From contig RDOC01000008.1 in the NCBI GenBank assembly GCA_011364985.1, positions 1 to 58,285 on the forward strand: DNA of 58,285 nucleotides. The letters are read 5' to 3'. Shown piece after piece: positions 21,438 to 30,815 of the stretch. The notes below the pieces were generated by a model, which was not told the DNA's origin, did no database searches, and saw only the letters and a list, made by a program, of their open reading frames with translations. Within the stretch, counting starts at the first letter, position 1; each line of letters begins with the position of its first letter. Source of the DNA: Candidatus Thorarchaeota archaeon. Its GTDB lineage: Archaea; Asgardarchaeota; Thorarchaeia; Thorarchaeales; Thorarchaeaceae. The position numbers and the translations under genes are program-made.

Positions 21438-21746
21438 TCAAACAGGGATGTATTTGAACAGACTCTCTCTACAATCAGCCTTCATTGCTTGCACAACTGC
21501 TCTGCCGTCATGTTTGGTGACTTTGAGCAATTCATCTTCGAAGCGAAGCGTGAATTCCTCGCCCTCCTCCATGCTTCTTAGAACGATCTCTCCCATTGGC
21601 CCATTGAGATACTTCCCATACGCTCTTGCCATTTGAATAAGCACAAGGTCTTCTTCCTCTTGCTGGTCCAGCAGAAAGTACTTGCCATAAACTTTCCTTA
21701 TGACATACTGCTTCACGCTGGGATCCTCCTCTCTGGTTCGTGACAT
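21438..21746 (-). CDS. Small acidic hypothetical protein
   Basis: The 102-residue soluble protein has no signal sequence and is rich in Glu. Its beta strands (KQYVIRKVYGKYFLLD, EEFTLRFEDELLKVTKHDG) look like a small folded domain. I do not recognise it. It is divergent from the large surface protein gene at 22060. Confidence 0.6.
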   Translation of the reverse strand: MSRTREEDPSVKQYVIRKVYGKYFLLDQQEEEDLVLIQMARAYGKYLNGPMGEIVLRSMEEGEEFTLRFEDELLKVTKHDGRAVVQAMKADCRESLFKYIPV

Positions 21747-22059
21747 AACCGTGCCTCCACTCTCATATGTTACCTCAATATTACATAACCTCCTCTTAAA
21801 TCAAGTTGAGACGTTTTCTTGTATCTTTACAAACAGTGGAATGTCCTTTTACAGAAAGCTCGAATGATTTACAGACCGGTTGAGGCTTTTTTTGAAGACA
21901 AGTTGGGAATCTTGAATGTAGGGCCTGATTAATAAGCCTCTGTGACATACCACCTACACCGTCGCGAGAAAGATCGGACACAGCAACGACCGGGCTCTTC
22001 GAGAATTATATCATAATTCTTGACCGGTTGACAGTGTTTGCCGCATTGGAGAGAGGATC
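21747..22059 (+). promoter_or_regulatory. Intergenic region with a 19-bp palindrome upstream of the surface-protein gene
   Basis: The gap holds divergent promoters. At 22002-22020 AGAATTAT and ATAATTCT form perfect 8-bp arms around ATC, about 40 bp before the start of the tandem-95 protein. It overlaps an AT-rich TATA-like core, so it could be an operator or simply a symmetric TATA element. A ribosome site GAGAGGATC precedes ATG 22060. The string ACCGGTTGA occurs twice (near 21880 and 22022). Confidence 0.35.
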
Positions 22060-24390
22060 ATGCACAACAAGGACAAGTTGGGTCTGCTAGGAATTTCGTG
22101 TGCTCTTTTCCTAGTATTGCTGACCGCTGCAGCATATGCTCCTGCCATAGATTGCACTGGTATCAGCTACAATGGGAAACCGAATTCTCCACTGATGTTC
22201 AATGTCCTCTTCCTTGAGTCGGGACCGCCGGGGGCATATGATGATAGCTACACCACTTTGGAGGACACCCCATTGTCTGTTGGTGCTCCTGGTGTCCTTG
22301 CAAATGATATTGGCGACGGTACCCTCTCTGCAATCATTGATACTGCTCCATCCCATGGAGTTGCTACGCTGAATGAGGATGGTTCTTTTGAATACGTTCC
22401 TCTGCCTGACTTCTATGGGATTGATTCATTCACATACGAGGCTTCAGACGGAATCGAAGGGAGCAGCATCGCTAGTGTAATCATTACTGTTGATGCTGTT
22501 AATGATGTTCCACTGGCAAATGAAGATGGCTACCTCATTTATGAGGACCAGTCGCTAGACGTACCTGCACCTGGAGTTCTTGGAAACGATTGGGATGTAG
22601 ATGGCGATCCCCTGACTGCTTACGAGGCCACAGACCCCTCTCACGGTCTTCTGACTTTCTCTTCCGATGGTGGATTCACTTATCAGCCATATGCGAATTG
22701 GTATGGGACAGACTTCTTTGTTTATTCGGTGACTGACAATACCGCAGTGAGCAATCTTGTAACTGTGGCAATTGATGTGATTCCTGTCAATGATGTACCA
22801 CTGACTCAGGATGATTCTGCACTTACAGATGAGGACTCATCAGTAGTTATCGATGTGCTTGCAAACGATACAGATATCGACAATGATATTCTCCACGTTA
22901 TTTCAACAACTGAACCATTGCACGGTGCAGTCGAAATCAATACTGACGGCACGGTGACATACTATCCAGAGGCAAACTACTACGGCTTTGACTCCTTCAC
23001 ATATACAATCGACGATGGATATGGCGGCACTGATACCGGAAGGGTGACTATCATGCTAAACCCCGTGAACGATCCTCCTATGGCTGTTGACGACACTTAT
23101 GAAACCAATCAAGACAACCCACTGCTTGTGCTAGCGCCGGGTGTCCTAGGGAATGATAGCGATATCGATCATAACCAACTCACAGGCATACTAGTCGAGT
23201 CACCGTCAAATGGTGTTATCGTGTTCAATTCGGATGGTTTCTTTGAGTACACCCCTAATCCGGGATGGAATGGCATTGATACATTCACGTATCAGGCATT
23301 TGATGGGACTAATCATGGAAACACAGCCACAGTGACCATTACTGTTATACCTGCCAACACTCCGCCTGTTGCATTTGATGATGTCTATGTTGCTGAGGCA
23401 TGCGGTACACTAATCGTATCGAGTTTTGGTGTCTTAGAGAATGACTTCGATAATGAAGGCGATTCTCTTGAGGCTCTCCTGATCGATGCACCACTGAATG
23501 GTATTCTGACTTTCAACGTCAATGGCTCATTTACATATGCTCCTGATGCAGGATGGTATGGAACTGATACTTTCACATACCAAGCATATGATGGGCTGGA
23601 ATACAGCAATATGGCTACTGTAACTATAACCGTAGTAGATGTAGCACCTCCGGTAACAACCATCAGCCTCTCTGGAGATGAGGGAAAATATGGCTGGTAT
23701 CACTCTGACGTAAAGATGACGCTGTTGGCGACTGATGATTGTTCAGGCGTAGCTGAAACAATGTATAGTCTTGATGGCATAACATGGATAACTTACGCTG
23801 ATCCATTTGTCCTTTCAGAGCCGGGCGAGTTCACGGTCTACTGCTACTCCGTAGACTTGGCTGGAAACTTGGAGGAGACAGTGACCTGTACAATAAAGAT
23901 TGGGAAGCCCACACGTGACTTCGTAAGCGGGACGGGCTGGATTTGGAATGCCAATGGTGAGAAAGCATACTTCACATTTGTCGTTAAGTACCATCGACAC
24001 GGTGATTTGAAGGGACATACATTCTATTCCTTTGAAGATGGCAAGTATGCATACTTGCTGGTCTGCACAGACTGGATTGGCTTGGCCATTAGCGATGGCT
24101 ATGCACTGATGGAAGGCAAGTGCTTCCTTCTCCGATACAGCTGCGAAACCAGAGAGCTGAACTGCCTTTGCGACTACTACTTCAGAATTGAAGTCTGGGA
24201 CAACGGCAGAGGAAGACACGACATCTTTAGAATTCAGATTTATGACGAGACCGGTGCACTCTTTCATGAGGCTGGTTTTGACCCACTCGGTGAGCTACAA
24301 GGTGGCAACATAAGTATCCACGATCCACGTCCGAAGTGCATATGCAAGGGCTGGTTCAAGAGACATCACTGGCATCGACATCACTGGTAG
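22060..24390 (+). CDS. Large secreted surface protein with tandem-95/cadherin-like repeats and a post-COAP-1-like C-terminal domain
   Basis: A signal peptide (residues about 1-30) is followed by five repeats of about 90-95 residues with the pattern DDxYxxxEDxxLxVxAPGVLxND...GxFxYxPxxxxYGxDxFxY, as in tandem-95/VCBS adhesins. After residue about 535 there is a segment of the kind that ends many such proteins (APPVTTISLSG, then a 'YSLDG..W' block). The last about 150 residues begin DFVSGTGWIW and resemble the post-COAP-1 domain. The extreme C-terminus is CICKGWFKRHHWHRHHW, an unusual Cys/His/Trp tail without a membrane anchor. It is a likely adhesin or calcium-binding cell-surface protein. The start ATG 22060 has GAGAGG upstream. 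Confidence 0.85.
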   Translation: MHNKDKLGLLGISCALFLVLLTAAAYAPAIDCTGISYNGKPNSPLMFNVLFLESGPPGAYDDSYTTLEDTPLSVGAPGVLANDIGDGTLSAIIDTAPSHGVATLNEDGSFEYVPLPDFYGIDSFTYEASDGIEGSSIASVIITVDAVNDVPLANEDGYLIYEDQSLDVPAPGVLGNDWDVDGDPLTAYEATDPSHGLLTFSSDGGFTYQPYANWYGTDFFVYSVTDNTAVSNLVTVAIDVIPVNDVPLTQDDSALTDEDSSVVIDVLANDTDIDNDILHVISTTEPLHGAVEINTDGTVTYYPEANYYGFDSFTYTIDDGYGGTDTGRVTIMLNPVNDPPMAVDDTYETNQDNPLLVLAPGVLGNDSDIDHNQLTGILVESPSNGVIVFNSDGFFEYTPNPGWNGIDTFTYQAFDGTNHGNTATVTITVIPANTPPVAFDDVYVAEACGTLIVSSFGVLENDFDNEGDSLEALLIDAPLNGILTFNVNGSFTYAPDAGWYGTDTFTYQAYDGLEYSNMATVTITVVDVAPPVTTISLSGDEGKYGWYHSDVKMTLLATDDCSGVAETMYSLDGITWITYADPFVLSEPGEFTVYCYSVDLAGNLEETVTCTIKIGKPTRDFVSGTGWIWNANGEKAYFTFVVKYHRHGDLKGHTFYSFEDGKYAYLLVCTDWIGLAISDGYALMEGKCFLLRYSCETRELNCLCDYYFRIEVWDNGRGRHDIFRIQIYDETGALFHEAGFDPLGELQGGNISIHDPRPKCICKGWFKRHHWHRHHW

Positions 24391-24450
24391 ATGTTGGGTT
24401 TCATGCCATTCGGTCGACTACAAATGTTCCGCTCACTTAATGAATACCAT

Positions 24451-25224
24451 TCAGAGGTCTGTTCGAAGAAATCCAATGGTGCGAGCGAAGAGATCATCCA
24501 TGAATCTATCATCGCTTAGCATAGGATGGCGAGCCCCCTCAATAATCCATAACTCTTTTCTCTCAGAGGCGAGCCCCTCATAGATTCTCTTCGGACTATC
24601 TGCGCTTACTACTTCATCGTCAGATCCTTGAATTATGAGGGCAGGACATGTGATATTCCTCAGGGCCTTCTTGAGTCGCTTCAATCCATCTTGCATAGTA
24701 AGCCCTAAGGAGGATGGAATCCAATCATACCCGATCCACCCCTTCTCTCTCAACCAGTCCGGTACAGGAGCTGGATATCTCTCCGGAATAGCTCGCCGAA
24801 GACCCGGTATCTTACTAATGACAGGAAGAAGTGGCAGAAGTCGGTTGCGAGTGCTCATCGGAGCGGCCCAAGTTACTAACGTATCAACCTCCTCCCTCTC
24901 CGACGCCAGAAGCAGAGCAATGAGTCCACCCATGCTGTGCCCTACAACGGACACATATTCACATTTCTCTAGTAGTCTGTTGAGTCCGCTATAAGCGTCT
25001 GAGAGCCAATCATCCAAGGTAACTCCGATTAAATCTTCAGGCTTTGTCCCGTAACCTGTCAATGATGGTAGCCAGACCGTCATGCTTGTTTCTTCATGAA
25101 GGCGGTTTGCAAAACCCTTCAGGTCCCATGTTGTGCCTCCACCTCCCCCATGAAGCAGAAGGCATCCTTTCTCATTTCCATCGATGAAGAGCGGTTCAGC
25201 CCCTTGAAGGAAGTCCCTACTCAT
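24451..25224 (-). CDS. Alpha/beta hydrolase, carboxylesterase/lipase-like
   Basis: The 257-residue enzyme has the oxyanion loop LLHGGGGG, the nucleophile elbow GHSMGG (S97), the acid near QGSDDEVV and the catalytic His in GARHPML. It resembles the Est30-type carboxylesterases of about 250 residues, which cleave short acyl esters in the cytoplasm. Its start overlaps the end of the transporter gene by 4 bases (ATGA), so the two are translationally coupled and probably work together, for example on an imported ester. Confidence 0.85.
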   Translation of the reverse strand: MSRDFLQGAEPLFIDGNEKGCLLLHGGGGGTTWDLKGFANRLHEETSMTVWLPSLTGYGTKPEDLIGVTLDDWLSDAYSGLNRLLEKCEYVSVVGHSMGGLIALLLASEREEVDTLVTWAAPMSTRNRLLPLLPVISKIPGLRRAIPERYPAPVPDWLREKGWIGYDWIPSSLGLTMQDGLKRLKKALRNITCPALIIQGSDDEVVSADSPKRIYEGLASERKELWIIEGARHPMLSDDRFMDDLFARTIGFLRTDL

Positions 25225-26651
25225 TCATTTGCACTCTCCAATCGTCCTGCCTCAAGCTTCTTGAAGTCAGGGTCTATGTCTATATATCGAAGGATGAATG
25301 CAGCTACAAGAAGGAAAGGAGCAAACACAGGTCCCCACCACATGAGCCCCCACAGCTCATCGCCCGTAAGAATGACAGATAACTCCATGAACGCACCAAG
25401 AACAACGGCAGAGGCAGCTTGGAACATGTTAAGAGGCACCCCAATAAATCCAGTGTAAATCCCCGCCCGACTCTTTCCGGTGACCAGCTCATCGACCTGA
25501 GCGATGTCTGCTGGCACAACATAGCTCATCAGGTAGTAGATTGACATCCCTATTCCGACTGGCACAAAGAACATGATGGCAACCGGGGTGTACCCAAAGG
25601 CAGCTCCAAGGTGGCGCAAAATGGGTGTGAGCGGCATGATAATCGCAAGGATGATCAGCCCCATCATCAGGGACTTCTTCTTTCCAAGCCGCCGGATGCC
25701 CAGTAGCCAGAGGTAGAAGCACACTATCGTGGACCCCAGCATTGCAAGGGCTGGTGGGATGAGAGCTTCAATAGTGTCCAATAGAAGCACTTCTTGGATA
25801 AGCCCAACCATCTGTTGAGTCAGTGCAATAAAAGCGAAAGATAGGAATCCAACAGCCAAAGTCCATCCAACGAAAGTGCGATTGGCGATGGCTGTCTTGG
25901 TCTCCTTCTTGAGACTCCGTTTGATTATGGCAATGTCACTCTTCTCTCTGATAACGGTCATGGACGGCAGCATGAATAGCATTGTGATGAAACAGAACGT
26001 GATCAATAGGGTTAGACCGATGTCACTGATAATCGATGGATTCCCCACAAACAGAAGCGGCGTCATGAACCCAAGAATGGCTCCACCTGAGTCTGCGGCA
26101 AAGTTGAAGGTGTTGAGCAAACCTGATACCAGTGGTCTCTCTTCTTCATTGGTTATTTCAGGGAGCCAAGACTGGTGTGCAGTCATCGTGAAAGCATAGA
26201 AGAACTTGAAGAGGCAGAGCAAGATGAAATAGTAGGTAAAGAGAAGTAGCTCCAGAGTGTCATCACCAGTGTTGAGAAACCAGTTGGGCACGAAGAGGAA
26301 GAATCCGGATAGAACGATGCCCGGAGTGCCGATAACAATGAATGGTCTGCGTCTTCCCCAACGTGTTTCCAGAGCGTCGCTATAATAGCCTGTCAACCAG
26401 TGGGTCAGGCCAATGACGAGATAGGATGCTGATAGAGAGATTCCGTTCAGGAACCAGTTCAAGTCGAATCTAGTCCCATATACGTAAAACGCTGTCATGG
26501 TGATCATGGTCATCAGAAAGGATGGACCAAAGCGCCCCATTGCGTATCCGGTTTTCTTCCAAAGCGGGAGCATGAATGTCATCTCCGTCTTGTGTTCCAG
26601 AATAATCATGCTACTAATCAGTCCATCGAAAAGCCCCGAATTGGTTAACAA
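25221..26651 (-). CDS. GPH/MFS-type cation symporter
   Basis: The 476-residue membrane protein has about twelve hydrophobic helices. The GPH-family pattern is visible: an early KKTGYAMGRFGPSF segment, then LTGYYSDALETRWGRRRPFI, where the conserved D and the RWGRRRP loop lie between helices 2 and 3. Members import sugars or glucuronides with Na+ or H+. The first about 25 residues may be an extension; starts at later Met codons are possible. It overlaps the esterase gene by 4 bp, so the pair may import and cleave a glycoside or ester. Confidence 0.8.
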   Translation of the reverse strand: MLTNSGLFDGLISSMIILEHKTEMTFMLPLWKKTGYAMGRFGPSFLMTMITMTAFYVYGTRFDLNWFLNGISLSASYLVIGLTHWLTGYYSDALETRWGRRRPFIVIGTPGIVLSGFFLFVPNWFLNTGDDTLELLLFTYYFILLCLFKFFYAFTMTAHQSWLPEITNEEERPLVSGLLNTFNFAADSGGAILGFMTPLLFVGNPSIISDIGLTLLITFCFITMLFMLPSMTVIREKSDIAIIKRSLKKETKTAIANRTFVGWTLAVGFLSFAFIALTQQMVGLIQEVLLLDTIEALIPPALAMLGSTIVCFYLWLLGIRRLGKKKSLMMGLIILAIIMPLTPILRHLGAAFGYTPVAIMFFVPVGIGMSIYYLMSYVVPADIAQVDELVTGKSRAGIYTGFIGVPLNMFQAASAVVLGAFMELSVILTGDELWGLMWWGPVFAPFLLVAAFILRYIDIDPDFKKLEAGRLESANE

Positions 26652-27054
26652 CTCATGATTTCGTATTTATACTGAGATTCTTACAGTTGCTTTTTGGTTG
26701 GAAATATCAGATTTGGCGATGCCATTAAACGCCTAGAAGAGAACGGCAATTAGAATTTAATGTAGAATCATTGTGTGAAAATGCCCAATGTAAGTGAGAT
26801 GGGCTCCGAGCTCATAGATTGGCCAAAGGAACTCTTTAAGACCACTGGCTAGATAAGTATTGTTCAAGTGAAGGGCACTTCCAATCATTGAGGCGCAAAA
26901 TAGTTGTTACATATGTCATAGTTCTGATTCCAGTGTTTCTGTCTGTAATCCCTTTACTGAACTTCAGGGATTCGACTTGGAGAGACGCGCGCGCGGATTT
27001 CTAATAATGCGTTAATGCACTTTGTTATATTTGAGGGCATGTGAACAACAATCT
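26652..27054. other. Gap with only a micro-ORF
   Basis: About 400 bp lie between the divergent transporter and nitroreductase genes. A 38-codon frame starting TTG at 26888 and ending at 27004 encodes a short hydrophobic helix with a basic start (LRRKIVVTYVIVLIPVFL). It may be a gene remnant and is too short to call. The promoters of both neighbours must be here. Confidence 0.4.
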
Positions 27055-27570
27055 ATGGACGTTCAGGAGGCCATTCTGAAGAGGAGAAGTATTCGAGAAT
27101 TCAAATCCGAAGCTCTTCCCTCAAATGCTATTGACAGTCTTCTAAGAGCTGCCATGGCTGCACCTTCTGCTGGAGATCAAAGACCTTGGCAATTCATTGT
27201 GGTAACAAAGCGTGAAGGCATCGATGCTATAATTGAGGCTTATCCGTATGCGAAGGTGATCAAGAATGCTCCAGCGGCAATTGTTGTCTGCTTTGACAGA
27301 ACCCTTGAGAAGTATAAAGGATATTGGACTATGGACTGTTCAGCTGCAGTAGAAAACATGCTGATAGCAGCTGCAGGAATGGGATTAGGGTCACTTTGGC
27401 TCTCAGTGTATCCAGAGGAGAAATATCACAATTTGGAGATTCTACACGAAGAACTGAACATCCCAACCACTGCCATTCCGTTCTGCATTGTTCCAGTGGG
27501 ATACATCGCTAAAGAACCTGAAGCAAGAGAGAAATTTGATTCTTCGAGGATCCACCATGAGAAATGGTGA
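27055..27570 (+). CDS. Nitroreductase-family protein
   Basis: The 171-residue flavoprotein has the family start RRSIREF (FMN phosphate contact), AAPSAGDQRPWQFIVV and the GMGLGSLWLSV segment near the C-terminus. Members reduce nitro groups, quinones or flavins with NAD(P)H as FMN dimers. The frame is open from 27022, but ATG 27055 (MDVQEAILKRRSIREF) is the natural start. The length is normal. The gene stands alone. Confidence 0.9.
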   Translation: MDVQEAILKRRSIREFKSEALPSNAIDSLLRAAMAAPSAGDQRPWQFIVVTKREGIDAIIEAYPYAKVIKNAPAAIVVCFDRTLEKYKGYWTMDCSAAVENMLIAAAGMGLGSLWLSVYPEEKYHNLEILHEELNIPTTAIPFCIVPVGYIAKEPEAREKFDSSRIHHEKW

Positions 27571-27783
27571 ATTCTAATCTTCTGGTCGGGTTTGAGATTC
27601 ATATAGTTCGGCTGGATCTCTCCTTCCACGATTTCGCCAAGACTCTCTTCGGTGATGAAAAGGCGCGTTCTAATTCATGAACACGCTGTTCTAATCCATG
27701 GGATTATAGTCAGAACCAGTTTGCAAAACACCTGTCATCATTCAACAATCATAGATGGCTGACAATATCTACGGGGTATTCAA

Positions 27784-28503
27784 GTGGAACAGACCGTTAC
27801 TGACCAAAACGCAGAAGATCAAAAAACAGATTCTTCTAGTGAAACGAGCTGCTGGAGAGACCATCTTACAAGTCTAGTTGCTGCGATACTACCTCTGGCA
27901 TCATCGATTCCCCCATTAGCAACGTGGGGCGTCCTCATGACCATTCCCCTCATTGGATATCTTGCGCTTCTTCTCGTATCTGGCCCAGCGCAGTTTCTAG
28001 AGGCGCTCTTCCTTCTTTTCTTTGGAGGTTTCCTCTGGGAACAGACTATTGCAGTCATTGGTCTTGCTATTCTTGTATCCTCTTTCGTTCACATGAGGCT
28101 AGCAAGGAACGAGGGGCTGATAACATCAGGGCCCTACCGATTTATCCGACACCCTCAGTATCTAGGCGTTATTCTCTTCACACTCACATTGACAACTCGA
28201 AGCTATTGGATAGCAACACACACATTCGGAATGAGCTGGATTTCCCCGAATCTTATGATTGTAGTCTGGTTTGGTACCCTCTTCGCTTATATCATTATGG
28301 CACTAGTTGAGGAACTCCATCTCGCCAAGGTCTTTCCTTCAGATTACTCGCAGTATCGCCAAAGGGTCGGGTTCCTATTTCCCTATGCAAAGACGGGCAA
28401 TCGTGCAGTTGAGATCACTCTCTCCGTCGTGATACCTGCAATAATCCTCTTTGCGATTATTCTCGGAGCAGATCTCCTACTGTTCCCTCCTATGCTGTTC
28501 TAG
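27784..28503 (+). CDS. Isoprenylcysteine/phospholipid-type membrane methyltransferase (ICMT-like)
   Basis: The protein has about five membrane helices. The C-terminal half carries the PEMT/ICMT pattern: GLITSGPYRFIRHPQYLGV (residues about 114-132, with the H-P and Y residues that bind SAM) and later VEELHLAKVFPSDYSQYRQRV (E of EE and Y near the SAM site). Such integral enzymes methylate lipid amines or prenylated cysteine. The start is GTG 27784. The target in this organism is unknown. It ends just before the hairpin at 28521. Confidence 0.8.
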   Translation: MEQTVTDQNAEDQKTDSSSETSCWRDHLTSLVAAILPLASSIPPLATWGVLMTIPLIGYLALLLVSGPAQFLEALFLLFFGGFLWEQTIAVIGLAILVSSFVHMRLARNEGLITSGPYRFIRHPQYLGVILFTLTLTTRSYWIATHTFGMSWISPNLMIVVWFGTLFAYIIMALVEELHLAKVFPSDYSQYRQRVGFLFPYAKTGNRAVEITLSVVIPAIILFAIILGADLLLFPPMLF

Positions 28504-28520
28504 TAAGAGAAAGCGAGAGA

Positions 28521-28540
28521 GTGGGCGAGTAGTCGCCCAC
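28521..28540. terminator. Hairpin between convergent genes
   Basis: GTGGGCGA and TCGCCCAC are perfect 8-bp arms around the loop gtag. The hairpin lies 18 bp after the stop of the ICMT-like gene and just before the stop of the minus-strand remnant, so it could end transcription from both sides. Confidence 0.55.
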
Positions 28541-28552
28541 ATTGTTTCTCTG

Positions 28553-28717
28553 CTATCTCTTCTTCAGAAATATCACTAAAATGATTAGAATTACGACCGA
28601 ACCACTGCCGACGCCAAGAAGTAGCATCGGATCCAATCCTATTCCATTTATGGTTTCCGTGGTTGTTCTAGATGTTGTCAGGTATGCCTTTGTGGCTGTG
28701 TATGTGCTTGGACTTGA
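28553..28717 (-). pseudogene. 3' remnant of a stalk-and-anchor surface protein
   Basis: On the minus strand this open stretch encodes a Thr/Ser-rich linker (TTSRTTTET) followed by a membrane helix and the tail FLKKR before a stop at 28553. This is the C-terminal design seen also at 39460-40545 and 56065-56199. An in-frame TAA at 28718-28720 cuts it off, and upstream coding continues only in another frame (a segment with EPSMALEILHN). I therefore read it as the end of a decayed gene. The rest of the gap to 28910 shows nothing coding. Confidence 0.5.
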
Positions 28718-28910
28718 TTATGCAAGATTTCCAATGCCATCGACGGCTCATCATTTGACCCAGATATGACCGACTGTTACAAGAATCCTTGAAAGTCATC
28801 ACTTCTCATATATGGTTTGAATCATCTATGAGAGTCCTGATGATACAGAAGTGAACCCAAATTCCAGCTGAAGATAAAAGGGCACGATTCTGACCCTGCT
28901 TAGTGACTTC

Positions 28911-30053
28911 ATGATGGACTTGGGATATTGTGAACGGCTAAGTAGACTAACGGGACCAGCTCGATCCGATCCGTACGTCATTGAGCTTTCAATGTGCGAT
29001 CCTCCAAGGTTTGGCTTCGGGCCGGATCCCAGAATAATGGAATCGATTACCCGTGAGGGATTGGAGCAGGGTTATCCCTCGGTGAATAAGGAACTAGTTG
29101 CAGGAATCAAGGAGCGGACCAAGGCCTTTACAGGAGTTTCTGTCGATGATTGTGACGTTGTCGTGACAAATGGCTGTGGCGGGGCCTTTGGTGTGTTGTC
29201 AATAGCCATGAATGGATGGCCCGTCGGCATAGAAACACCGTTCTACTTGCCGACCTATGAATACTTTCGCAGAACGACCAGATTGTGGTATGCAAGATGC
29301 CTGCCATCCCTCGACTGGAGTCTAGATTTTGACTGTTTACGCAAAGAACTGGAGCAAAGAGACTCCCCGGGCGCTCTCTTCTTGGTAAGCCCATCTAATC
29401 CGACTGGTCATCTGCACAGCGAATCAGACTGGCGAAAGATTGTAGACATTGCAGGAGAGTTCAGTCAGGTTATCATCGCAGACGAGGTATATGATGAAAT
29501 GAGTTTTGTTCCGTATACCTCCCTTCTGCAGGTAGCCAAGGATGTTCCGATTATCTACATGCATGGATTTAGCAAGATCTGGCGGGCCCCTGAGATACGA
29601 CTAGGGTACATGATACTCCATGATCCCGACGAACGAGCAACAGGTCTCTTTAATGAAATTGGGACTGTTGCTGCCCTTGGCTTAGGTGTAAATCCCATTT
29701 CACAGACGATAGCGGTCCGGCTCCTGAAGGAGGATCGCTATTATAGGAAGCGTCAATTCGACCAGATCAGAAACCATCGTGACACACTGGTCAGTGCGAT
29801 CTTGAATTCGTCCAATTTGCATACTGTCCCTGCCGGAGGTGCAACCTACCAAATGATAGAAACCCCTTGGAATGACTGGGATGTATGTACAAGATTGCTG
29901 CAGGAGCATAGAACTCTGGTGACTCCAGGAAGTGTTCACGACCCAAACTTGGGTCATAAGTATGTCAGAGCGGTCTTTCTGAATTCAACTGAGAATCTGA
30001 AGAGATTCATTGACCACTTGGATGAATTGGGAAAACTGATGCCTTCTGCGTAA
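28911..30053 (+). CDS. PLP-dependent aminotransferase, class I/II
   Basis: The 380-residue protein has the fold-type I landmarks: the cofactor-phosphate region NGCGGAFG, the SPSNPTG motif, IIADEVYDEM (Asp and Tyr contacting PLP) and the Schiff-base lysine K222 in HGFSKIWRAPEIRLGYM. This pattern is that of AlaA/AspC-type aminotransferases acting on small amino acids. The ATG pair at 28911/28914 offers two starts. The specific amino donor cannot be read from sequence. It is a lone gene. Confidence 0.9.
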   Translation: MMDLGYCERLSRLTGPARSDPYVIELSMCDPPRFGFGPDPRIMESITREGLEQGYPSVNKELVAGIKERTKAFTGVSVDDCDVVVTNGCGGAFGVLSIAMNGWPVGIETPFYLPTYEYFRRTTRLWYARCLPSLDWSLDFDCLRKELEQRDSPGALFLVSPSNPTGHLHSESDWRKIVDIAGEFSQVIIADEVYDEMSFVPYTSLLQVAKDVPIIYMHGFSKIWRAPEIRLGYMILHDPDERATGLFNEIGTVAALGLGVNPISQTIAVRLLKEDRYYRKRQFDQIRNHRDTLVSAILNSSNLHTVPAGGATYQMIETPWNDWDVCTRLLQEHRTLVTPGSVHDPNLGHKYVRAVFLNSTENLKRFIDHLDELGKLMPSA

Positions 30054-30208
30054 CACATTGCCTTTGAGCTGTTGCCTTTCGTCTTTTGCAGAGGGGTATC
30101 TTGGTTGACGGACTTCTCAATAAGTGATTTCCAGATCCTTATTATCTATGCATCTGTTTGGTTCGCATCCAATTCCTGGATGAGGGTTCGAGCTGTTCCG
30201 GAGTTGCA

Positions 30209-30625
30209 TTAGAATCTGAGATACTCTCGAACCTTCTTCTCCAAATCATCGGGATTGACAAGAGTCACGCACTCAGATGCCTCGCCTAGTAGCCTCTTGG
30301 CCTCATCATGATACTCCTCTGGGACAATTATGAACACCTGTATATTGTAGGCCTTTGCTCGATAAAGAAGATCGCTAGGTCGAATTCCTCTATACTCGTC
30401 ATCTGTAAGTGGAAGCAATTCCTTAGTGTCTTTCCGCATCTTGAGAGGTGGCATCACCTTGTGAAGGTATCCAATTATGAGGTCAACCTCGTTTGGTTCA
30501 ATCAATGATGCCTCTTTTCCGTGACCGTCCCATTCGTTTGCCAGAGGGAGTGTACAAAATCCATTCGCTACAATTGTTGTAAGCAGTCCTGAGTCTGTTC
30601 CTTCAAAATACCCTACGGTTTTCAT
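30209..30625 (-). CDS. Hypothetical cytoplasmic protein
   Basis: The roughly 138-residue protein has an N-terminal YFEGTDSGLLTTIVANGF segment and a C-terminal half with alternating strands and helices (NIQVFIIVPEEYHDEAKRLLGEA), which suggests a small Rossmann-like domain. I do not recognise the family. The frame opens at TTG 30634, but ATG 30625 is more natural. It is divergent from the PadR operon. Confidence 0.6.
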   Translation of the reverse strand: MKTVGYFEGTDSGLLTTIVANGFCTLPLANEWDGHGKEASLIEPNEVDLIIGYLHKVMPPLKMRKDTKELLPLTDDEYRGIRPSDLLYRAKAYNIQVFIIVPEEYHDEAKRLLGEASECVTLVNPDDLEKKVREYLRF

Positions 30626-30728
30626 TCTTACCAACTGAATAGTATACTCGATCTTAACTAATAATCCCTTGGCTTTGTGATAGAACTGGTGCAGATGTGT
30701 ATTCTATGGGATGGGATTCTTGCTAAGA

Positions 30729-30784
30729 TTTATAAACGGAAATATCACTATTGATATCAATACCGATGTCGGTATTGATATCAA
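30729..30784 (+). promoter_or_regulatory. TATA box and 34-bp palindromic operator upstream of padR
   Basis: A TATA-like TTTATAAA lies at 30729-30736. Just downstream, 30751-30766 (TTGATATCAATACCGA) and 30769-30784 (its exact complement) form a perfect palindrome with 16-bp arms around TG. The palindrome covers the expected transcription start, about 25 bp after the TATA box, so a bound repressor would block RNA polymerase. A strong ribosome site GGAGGTGA follows at 30798. Autoregulation by the PadR product is the simplest reading. Confidence 0.75.
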
Positions 30785-30815
30785 ATTGTAATGGTAAGGA
30801 GGTGAAATAACAAAA

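Noticed and set aside
26888..27004. 38-codon frame with a hydrophobic helix
   Set aside because: Too short, with a TTG start and no ribosome site; kept only as a note in the gap entry.
27660..27705. Short near-repeat GTTCTAAT..CATG
   Set aside because: Only two imperfect units in AT-rich intergenic sequence, with no symmetry or neighbour to explain them.
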